Below are positions 5,797 through 10,339 of a stretch of 10,339 nucleotides of DNA, piece after piece (positions within the stretch are counted from its first letter, which is position 1; each line of letters begins with the position of its first letter). The notes beneath the pieces are model-generated. The model was given only the letters and a program-made list of their open reading frames with translations, did not search any database and was not told where the DNA came from. This stretch comes from Candidatus Bathyarchaeota archaeon (GTDB lineage Archaea > Thermoproteota > Bathyarchaeia > 40CM-2-53-6 > RBG-13-38-9): contig JAPKYM010000314.1 of assembly GCA_026394315.1 (NCBI GenBank), forward strand, positions 1 through 10,339, in the 5' to 3' direction. The translations under genes and the position numbers were made by a program.

Positions 5797-6453
5797 TTAC
5801 TTGAACTTGAATGCTGACGGACAGATCTTGTTTAATGGGCACTCAGGACAGAGCGGCTTCCTCGCCGTGCATATCTTTCTTCCATGTTCTATGATTCTGT
5901 AGGTAAAGCTAAACCAGAGCTCTCGAGGAATTATCCTCATCAGGTCTCGCTCGATCTTCTCCGGGTCATCTGATTTTGCCAAACCAAGCCTTTTGCTAAC
6001 TCTTGCCACATGAGTATCGACAGCAATCCCCTCAACAATGCCGTATGCGTTTGAGAGTACTATGTTCGCAGTCTTCCTACCTACCCCGGGTAAGCTGGTG
6101 AGTTCTTCCATAGTCTTTGGAACTTGGGAGTGGAATTTATCAACAATCATTCGACAAGCGTTTCGTATGTTCTTGGCCTTGGACCGGTAGAATCCTGTAG
6201 ATCTTATGGCGCTCTCGAGTTCCTTGAGGTCACTGTTGGCATATTCTTCTGGAGTCCTGTATTTTCTGAAGAGATCGCTGGTGACCAAGTTTACTCTCTC
6301 ATCAGTACATTGTGCCGAGAGTATCGTTGAAATCAGCATTTCTATCGGATTCGAGAATTTGAGGGCAACTTTCGCTTCTGGATGGGTCTTTGTGAGAATC
6401 TCAGTAATTCTGCTGACTCTTTCTTTTCTAAGTTGAGTATTCTTCTTGGCCAT
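5797..6453 (-). CDS. nth: Endonuclease III (DNA glycosylase/AP lyase)
   Basis: A 218-residue base-excision-repair enzyme that removes oxidised pyrimidines and cleaves the abasic site by beta-elimination. The helix-hairpin-helix LPGVGRKTANIVL (121-133) contains the catalytic lysine K127, and the catalytic aspartate is D146 in VDTHVARVSKRLGL. The C-terminal [4Fe-4S] loop is intact: C195, C202, C205, C211 in CX6CX2CX5C spacing. Length and domain order match the family, and nothing looks degraded. The ATG at 6453 has only a weak GAG ahead of it. It is followed 14 bp later by the 3'-phosphoesterase gene, whose ribosome binding site overlaps the nth stop region, and is preceded by thioredoxin 133 bp upstream on the same strand. 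Confidence 0.96.
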   Translation of the reverse strand: MAKKNTQLRKERVSRITEILTKTHPEAKVALKFSNPIEMLISTILSAQCTDERVNLVTSDLFRKYRTPEEYANSDLKELESAIRSTGFYRSKAKNIRNACRMIVDKFHSQVPKTMEELTSLPGVGRKTANIVLSNAYGIVEGIAVDTHVARVSKRLGLAKSDDPEKIERDLMRIIPRELWFSFTYRIIEHGRKICTARKPLCPECPLNKICPSAFKFK

Positions 6454-6586
6454 TGGACTCTACTAGATTATTTGACACTCATCGCTCTATCAAGCTTGTC
6501 CAGGTCTTCTCTTGATAATAACTTAGGATTACGGAGAGTTGGGAATCCTGGAAGCCTAGAATAAGTGGGTAGTGAGACGACGAAGG

Positions 6587-6970
6587 CTATAGGTATTTCC
6601 TGAGTATAACTTCTATATGGTTCTTTGGAACTGCACCGACGATTCTCTCGGCAAGAGTAGCATCTTTGATTATCAGCAGAGTTGGAGTGCTCATTATGTC
6701 AAATTTCGCGGCGGTGACGGGATTATTATCGACATCAAGCTTGGCAAACAAGACCTTTTTTGCGTATTCTTTGGCCAACTGATCGATTACAGGCGATATC
6801 ATTCTACACGGGCCGCACCATTCAGCCCAGCAGTCGACAACGACCCGCCTATTTTTCTTGATCGTTTCATCAAAGTGAGCATCTGAGATCATTAACGGTC
6901 CTGAAGGAGCTTCAGCCTTCCTAAGAAGCTCTCTCATCTTCGTTGCTCGGATAAGCTCCAATTCATCCAT
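6587..6970 (-). CDS. Thioredoxin with N-terminal helical extension
   Basis: A thioredoxin-fold disulfide oxidoreductase with the classical WCGPC active site (at residues 51-55 counted from the ATG at 6970) in the AEWCGPC context and the cis-proline loop MSTPTLL about 40 residues later. It keeps protein thiols reduced in the cytoplasm, with a thioredoxin reductase that is not in this window. An extra stretch of about 25 residues precedes the thioredoxin fold, rich in Glu, Leu, Arg and Lys (DELELIRATKMRELLRK) and likely one amphipathic helix. Two starts are possible: GTG at 6979 or ATG at 6970, three codons apart; the ATG is preferred because AGAG and GAGTGA lie ahead at workable spacing. It is divergent from the membrane-protein gene and heads the minus-strand run leading to nth. 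Confidence 0.93.
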   Translation of the reverse strand: MDELELIRATKMRELLRKAEAPSGPLMISDAHFDETIKKNRRVVVDCWAEWCGPCRMISPVIDQLAKEYAKKVLFAKLDVDNNPVTAAKFDIMSTPTLLIIKDATLAERIVGAVPKNHIEVILRKYL

Positions 6971-7053
6971 CTCATTCACTCTCTAACCCGTGACTTGAAC
7001 TGAATGGATTCACCCTCAGTCCTAGTCTTGGTTCTTACGTCTTTGAAGATGCT

Positions 7054-7065
7054 TGAAAGTTTATC
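7054..7065 (+). promoter_or_regulatory. BRE/TATA-like promoter of the small membrane-protein gene
   Basis: TGAAAGTTTATC combines a purine-rich BRE-like element with a TTTAT TATA core centred near 7062. A start about 25 bp downstream (near 7087) would leave a short leader before GTG 7095 or ATG 7104. Motif and spacing only. Confidence 0.45.
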
Positions 7066-7103
7066 TCAGATGACTGCAAGGAATTGTTGAATCGGTGGAA
7101 TAT

Positions 7104-7340
7104 ATGCCGAAGGAGTACGAGGGGTTCACGATCTTAGGGTTGATATTGATTGTTCTTGGACTCATCATGATAGTGCTTCCATTCATCTCAAAACTGTTTC
7201 CGTCCTTTGGACGGATCCCGTCAATAATCTGGTGGACGTATCGAAGCGACAATTTCTACTTCGCAACATCACCAATTCTCATCATAGTTTCAGTAGCGTC
7301 ACTACTGCTCTTCATATTCGGCAGATACCTTAGATGCTAG
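7104..7340 (+). CDS. Small two-helix membrane protein, DUF2905-like
   Basis: A 78-residue protein with two hydrophobic segments: residues about 8-28 (rich in Ile, Leu and Gly) and about 56-74. The connecting loop contains FGRIPSIIWW followed by FYFATSPIL. The pattern of helix, GR[IL]P motif, polar stretch, F-x-F-x-(T)-x-ILI and second helix resembles DUF2905 inner-membrane proteins, whose function is unknown. No signal peptide or catalytic residue is evident. A GTG at 7095 would add three residues; ATG 7104 is preferred because GGTGG precedes it by 5 nt, though the promoter position is compatible with both. It is divergent from thioredoxin and lies 79 bp upstream of the Xaa-Pro peptidase on the same strand, so they may share a transcript. 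Family assignment is from pattern recall, not a search. Confidence 0.7.
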   Translation: MPKEYEGFTILGLILIVLGLIMIVLPFISKLFPSFGRIPSIIWWTYRSDNFYFATSPILIIVSVASLLLFIFGRYLRC

Positions 7341-7419
7341 ACTTATGAATAGAGGTACGTATCCTGCGACCAAGAGACCTAAATCAAAGAATCTCGCAGA
7401 GGGTGGGAGATAGATCTAG

Positions 7420-8553
7420 ATGGACCATCAAATGATAGGCGCGAACGATTTCAAAGCGCGGTGCTCCAGAGCAAAAGAGATCATGTACGAAAAAGATGTT
7501 GACGCCCTTTGCCTCACACCTTCATCTGATATGCTCTACTTGACAGGTTTCCGGACAGAGCCTTCTGAGCGAATCCTCCTATGCATACTGCCAAGGTCAG
7601 ATGAGCCACGGTTCATAGTACCCAAGCTCTATCAGGAGCAAGTCGAGAGAGAAACTTGGATAAACGACGTGAGGGTTTGGAGTGAAGAGAGCAAATTAAT
7701 CATTCAACTCAGAAATCATCTTAAGGAGCTTGAACTATTTTCTGGAAAGATAGCGATTTCCGACAGACTGTGGACTAGACACTACAGGTTCCTGCAAGAG
7801 ACTGCCCCGAAGGTCAGGTTCACTTTTGCTTCAGAGGTGGTCAACCAAATTCGGATGCTTAAGTCGAGAAAAGAGATCTACCTGATGGAAGAAGCGGCTA
7901 GATTCGCCGAAGGGGCTTTGGAGGCCACATTATCTGATTGCATTCAAGGAAAAAAGGAATGCGAGTTAGCGGCCAAGCTGGAATATCAAATGCGAGTACG
8001 TGGGTCTGAGGGTGTTCCCTTTGAGACGATTGTGGCGTCTGGTCCAAATAGCTCAGTTCCACACTACTCAAATGGCAGAAGACGAGTCAAGGTTGGCGAT
8101 CCCTTAGTACTTGATCTTGGGGCAAAGTTCGGCCACTACTGCTCGGACCTGACAAGGACTGCAATAATTGGATATGCAAAACCCAAGATCAATAAGATCT
8201 ATGAGCTAGTCCACCAAGCCTACCAGAAGGCGGTTGAGACCGTTCGTCCGGGAGTTACCGCTGCGGCCGTTGATCAGGCAGCGAGAGGAGTCATAATTGA
8301 GGGTGGACACGGGGAACAGTTTATTCATCGAACCGGCCACGGTATCGGGTTAGACGTACACGAATCCCCGTATGTTCATGAGAAAGAACAAACTGGGCTT
8401 GAGATCGGGATGACCTTTAGCATTGAGCCGGGCATATACCTTCCCGGACAATTCGGCGTAAGGATCGAGGATGTCGTTGTTGTTACAAAGAATGGATGCA
8501 GGACACTGACAAAATATCCGACCGAGATGGCCGTCTTCGGGATTAGGGCCTAG
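7420..8553 (+). CDS. M24B metallopeptidase, Xaa-Pro dipeptidase/aminopeptidase
   Basis: A 377-residue creatinase/prolidase-fold peptidase that releases N-terminal residues before proline or cleaves Xaa-Pro dipeptides in peptide turnover. Residues 1-145 form the variable N-terminal domain. The pita-bread catalytic domain carries all five dinuclear-metal ligands: D232 and D243 (LDLGAKFGHYCSDLTRT), H307 (RTGHGIGLDVHE), E336 (SIEPGIY) and E350 (RIEDVV). H215 in PHYSNG and H314 match the accessory catalytic histidines. The ATG at 7420 has GGGAG at 10-nt spacing. The length fits archaeal PepQ-type enzymes. Prolidase versus aminopeptidase P cannot be separated from sequence alone. The gene converges on the HAD hydrolase, with 31 bp between stops. 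Confidence 0.94.
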   Translation: MDHQMIGANDFKARCSRAKEIMYEKDVDALCLTPSSDMLYLTGFRTEPSERILLCILPRSDEPRFIVPKLYQEQVERETWINDVRVWSEESKLIIQLRNHLKELELFSGKIAISDRLWTRHYRFLQETAPKVRFTFASEVVNQIRMLKSRKEIYLMEEAARFAEGALEATLSDCIQGKKECELAAKLEYQMRVRGSEGVPFETIVASGPNSSVPHYSNGRRRVKVGDPLVLDLGAKFGHYCSDLTRTAIIGYAKPKINKIYELVHQAYQKAVETVRPGVTAAAVDQAARGVIIEGGHGEQFIHRTGHGIGLDVHESPYVHEKEQTGLEIGMTFSIEPGIYLPGQFGVRIEDVVVVTKNGCRTLTKYPTEMAVFGIRA

Positions 8554-8584
8554 AATGGGTTTGACAGGAGCAAATGCGAATCTC

Positions 8585-9334
8585 CTAAAGGATATTCTCA
8601 AGCTCACTCAGGGAAGTTATCACATAATCCGCGGCTACATCAGAGTTCCAGTCTCGCCTGTGGACAAGTACGGATTTCATTCCCGCATTCTTCGCCCCAG
8701 CAACATCGGCGAATGGTTTGTCACCGACGAAGATACAATCCTCTGGCTTGAGACCAAGCTTCTCTGCGGCCACCAAAAAGGGTTCAGCGCTAGGTTTGGT
8801 CTCTTTTGTTTCCTCTCCTGATACCAACGTCATATTGAAGAGATATTTGAAGGGCTGAATTTCTATCCGGTATCTCTTCATCCCCGGCAACTTGTCAGTG
8901 TCTGATACCAAACCCAACAGGTAACCTTTTTTCTTCAAATAATCCAGCGTGGGGAGCGTGTCGGGATAGGGTTTGGCGGCCAAAGCGTAGGCAAGCCAGT
9001 ACTCCCTGGTCAGTCTCTGGATGAGATCAACCGTTATCGACACATTTGGAGCAACCTCTTGGACGAGCCTCTGCCACCAATCATCTCTATCGTAGAGGAA
9101 TTTCCTGTTCATCTCATCATCGAGCTTTGAGATTCCGACGAGAAGCTCTTTCTCATCGACTTGTACTCCCTTCTCGTTCAGAAATTGGCCAAGTAGTCTA
9201 CAGACCGCAGAATGCGCCCCTATGTGACCTTGAACAGAATCAATCAGGGTCTCATCAAGATCAAAAAGCACTGCCTTGACTGATAGTTTGCCGGGAGCGT
9301 TGACTTTGGACATCACTTTTTTGAAGATCTCCAT
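8585..9334 (-). CDS. HAD-superfamily hydrolase (probable small-molecule phosphatase)
   Basis: A 249-residue haloacid-dehalogenase-fold protein. Motif I is FDLDETL (nucleophile D25, acid/base D27), motif II is the serine in LVSDTD (S144), motif III is K180 in ETKPS, and motif IV is GDKPFAD (D205, D210). All Mg-dependent phosphatase residues are present, with a helical C1-type cap at about 35-120, as in phosphoglycolate-phosphatase-like and related proteins. The substrate cannot be inferred. The ATG at 9334 directly abuts the nitroreductase stop (TGA then ATG, no intervening base), which indicates translational coupling; an ATG at 9313 would give a shorter N-terminus, but neither has a strong Shine-Dalgarno. 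It converges with the peptidase gene. Confidence 0.9.
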   Translation of the reverse strand: MEIFKKVMSKVNAPGKLSVKAVLFDLDETLIDSVQGHIGAHSAVCRLLGQFLNEKGVQVDEKELLVGISKLDDEMNRKFLYDRDDWWQRLVQEVAPNVSITVDLIQRLTREYWLAYALAAKPYPDTLPTLDYLKKKGYLLGLVSDTDKLPGMKRYRIEIQPFKYLFNMTLVSGEETKETKPSAEPFLVAAEKLGLKPEDCIFVGDKPFADVAGAKNAGMKSVLVHRRDWNSDVAADYVITSLSELENIL

Positions 9335-9922
9335 TCATAGTCTATTGGGAAGGAAGCCTATCTTCCGAAGCTCCTTCCTTAATTTCTTTTCGCGGAGCAT
9401 CATCTCTTTTGACGCGAATTTCCTTTGCCAATGCTCGGCAAGACTTCCTACGCCTTGACTGAAATAACCCATGTTGACAAGCGTCTTGTTACTTCTTCGG
9501 TAATTCCATAGTAGTCTACCTTTGGCAGGCATTCTATACCTGTTCTTGTGCATGACCACATTTGTATTCCATCTTGGCCGGACTGTAGATTTCTCCGCGG
9601 AAAAGTAACAGTCCATTCTGAGCGACTTGAACATCTTGAGTGGCCGGGCTACATCGGAACAGACGAATATCCATATGGGAGCTGACTGCAAAACCCGGTT
9701 CTCAGTTACTAGATTCAGTATCTCTCTGCGTTCTCTCGTGTCATTGACCAGTATGAAGCTGTAGAATTGGGTTCCACATGAGGTTGGAGCTCTCTGTCCT
9801 GCTTTTACAATTGCCTTGATAATATCTCCTGAGACAGCCTTTCGATCGAATCTTCTTACACTTCGCCTTTTGAGAATCAAAGACAAGTGAGACGCGTTAT
9901 TTTGGTTGGTCAGATTTATCAC
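9335..9922 (-). CDS. Nitroreductase-family protein, apparently lacking its central segment
   Basis: The 195-residue frame begins like an FMN nitroreductase: RRSVRRF (19-25) and APTSCGTQ (45-52) are the first FMN-contact motifs, followed by the SAPIWIFVCSD strand (80-90). At about residue 106-113 it jumps straight to the tail normally found after the second half of the domain (RPRWNTNVVMHKNRYR, 115-130), then an extended C-terminal region also seen in some homologues. The segment usually between these, about 60-80 residues with the LGLG-type FMN and dimer-interface motif, is absent, yet the frame stays open. The protein may be a natural short variant, an in-frame deletion derivative without activity, or an assembly artefact. 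The start is a GTG at 9922; no Shine-Dalgarno is seen, and a TATA-like element near 9960 would allow a short leader. The stop abuts the HAD start. Confidence 0.75.
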   Translation of the reverse strand: MINLTNQNNASHLSLILKRRSVRRFDRKAVSGDIIKAIVKAGQRAPTSCGTQFYSFILVNDTRERREILNLVTENRVLQSAPIWIFVCSDVARPLKMFKSLRMDCYFSAEKSTVRPRWNTNVVMHKNRYRMPAKGRLLWNYRRSNKTLVNMGYFSQGVGSLAEHWQRKFASKEMMLREKKLRKELRKIGFLPNRL

Positions 9923-9955
9923 ATCTTAGGTTTCTTGTGAGGTATTGGCCAGAAA

Positions 9956-9964
9956 CCTATATCA
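9956..9964 (+). promoter_or_regulatory. TATA box of tRNA-Val (possibly bidirectional)
   Basis: CCTATATCA is centred about 33 bp before the first tRNA base, giving a start near 9985 and a leader of about 8 nt. The core is nearly palindromic and also sits about 38 bp ahead of the GTG of the divergent nitroreductase gene, so it may serve both. Confidence 0.5.
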
Positions 9965-9992
9965 AGAAAGAGTAAATAACAACATGCGAGCT

Positions 9993-10086
9993 GGGTCGGT
10001 AGTTCAGCTGGGCTAGAACGTCCGCCTTACACGCGGAAACCTGAAAGGCCGCAGGGTCGGGAGTTCAAATCTCCCCCGGCCCACCA
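9993..10086 (+). tRNA. tRNA-Val (anticodon UAC) with a 16-nt variable-loop intron and encoded CCA
   Basis: A complete cloverleaf. Acceptor GGGTCGG (9993-9999) pairs with CCGGCCC (10076-10082) with one G-U. D stem GTTC/GAAC is 10002-10005/10016-10019. Anticodon stem TCCGC/GCGGA is 10021-10025/10033-10037, with loop CTTACAC giving anticodon TAC at 10028-10030. T stem GGGAG/CTCCC is 10059-10063/10071-10075, with loop TTCAAAT. The discriminator is A10083 and CCA is encoded at 10084-10086. Between the anticodon and T stems there are 21 nt instead of 5, which cannot be a class II arm for valine. Removing 10039-10054 leaves the normal variable loop AGGTC and a 75-nt body. It reads GUA (and probably other GUN) codons. 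Confidence 0.95.
10039..10054 (+). other. Non-canonical BHB tRNA intron, position 44/45, 16 nt
   Basis: The flanks fold as a bulge-helix-bulge: exon GCGG (10033-10036) pairs with intron CCGC (10049-10052) as the 4-bp central helix, flanked by 3-nt bulges AAA (10037-10039) and AGG (10053-10055). The intron interior closes as CCT/AGG with a GAA loop. The outer helix is only AC/GT, so this is a relaxed BHB. Cutting after the second base of each bulge removes 10039-10054 and restores a standard variable loop. The cleavage would be by archaeal tRNA splicing endonuclease, not encoded here. Confidence 0.85.
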
Positions 10087-10339
10087 TGACTTTGATTTGT
10101 CTTGGGTGTCTGTGGAAAGGGCAGGGGATTCGCTGGTCGTCTGAGAAGGCCGGTAATGCGAATGTGAGATCTAGTAAAGTTCCAAGGATGATATGATGAA
10201 TGACTGTTTCCCGCAAATCAGGGTGGAAACTCCGTAGACTCGGTTCGGAATCTCATAAGCACAAAGGTCACCGTATGTGGATCCAGGGAGGATTTGCCCT
10301 TAACCCAGCTTCCCGTTAATCTCACCGTTTCTGTTTGAG

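Noticed and set aside
5783..5842. Upstream extension of the phosphoesterase to an earlier start
   Set aside because: It would overlap nth by 46 bp and add residues not expected in the family, while ATG 5782 has a ribosome binding site and begins at the conserved LKEY segment.
6466..6660. A minus-strand frame open from inside thioredoxin to a TAA before nth, ending LDKLDRAMSVK
   Set aside because: It has no ATG, GTG or TTG in a usable position and no ribosome binding site; the openness inside thioredoxin is a shadow. At most a decayed fragment.
8555..8821. Plus-strand 88-residue frame after the peptidase
   Set aside because: It lies antisense over the HAD gene, whose motifs are unambiguous; no ribosome binding site or recognisable domain.
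9993..10086. A class II (long variable arm) tRNA, or an anticodon-loop intron, to explain the extra 16 nt
   Set aside because: The D arm and anticodon UAC are those of tRNA-Val, a class I tRNA, and an intron at 37/38 would leave no 3' partner for TCCGC. Only removal from the variable loop gives a proper cloverleaf.
10193..10199. ATGATGA resembling the C box of a C/D-box sRNA
   Set aside because: No CTGA D box follows at a suitable distance, and no terminal stem is visible, so a single box match is not enough.
10013..10216. A 67-residue minus-strand open frame containing GRGRFELPTLRPF
   Set aside because: It is antisense to tRNA-Val. The GRGRFELPT-type peptide is the well-known false translation of the complementary strand of the tRNA T arm and 3' end.
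10218..10337. Open frame of 39 codons on the minus strand entering from the right edge
   Set aside because: It could be the end of a gene outside the window, but the peptide matches nothing I recognise and 40 codons can stay open by chance.

Overview
The window is archaeal chromosomal DNA. The evidence is an archaeal/eukaryotic-type tryptophanyl-tRNA synthetase, a eukaryotic-type (AEP) primase protein, an AmrS-type radical SAM enzyme, a Sulfolobus-like 7Fe-type ferredoxin, TATA-box promoters about 25 bp ahead of starts, and a tRNA-Val whose variable loop is interrupted by a short bulge-helix-bulge intron. That intron position, with the ferredoxin type and intermediate base composition, suggests a TACK-group lineage (for example Bathyarchaeia-like). 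This placement is inference; no marker here fixes it.

Layout. 1-1523 (minus): the N-terminal part of lipoyl synthase runs off the left edge, preceded by a coenzyme F420 hydrogenase/dehydrogenase beta-subunit homologue with a probable near-leaderless promoter. 1705-3644 (plus): trpS, then a short AEP primase-like gene. This meets a convergent small gene for a Lys/Arg-tailed disordered protein, and the two stop codons share one CTAG. 3641-6979 (minus run): basic protein, amrS, ferredoxin, stand-alone LigD-type 3'-phosphoesterase, endonuclease III and thioredoxin (listed left to right, so transcription runs in the reverse order). 7104-8553 (plus): a two-helix membrane protein resembling DUF2905 and an M24B Xaa-Pro peptidase. 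8585-9922 (minus): a HAD hydrolase abutting a nitroreductase-family gene that appears to lack its central domain. 9993-10086 (plus): tRNA-Val(UAC). 10087-10339: no convincing gene.

How the genes may work together. Two radical SAM enzymes (LipA, AmrS) each sit directly downstream of an iron-sulfur electron carrier (FrhB-like protein, ferredoxin), suggesting dedicated reductant supply. Endonuclease III and the 3'-phosphoesterase are only 14 bp apart and make chemically complementary base-excision-repair partners: one leaves blocked 3' ends and the other belongs to a family that cleans 3' ends. Most of the window is housekeeping. The most unusual items are the tRNA intron, the gutted nitroreductase, the nth-phosphoesterase pair and the disordered basic protein. 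I found no CRISPR array, insertion sequence, toxin-antitoxin pair or recognisable defence system.
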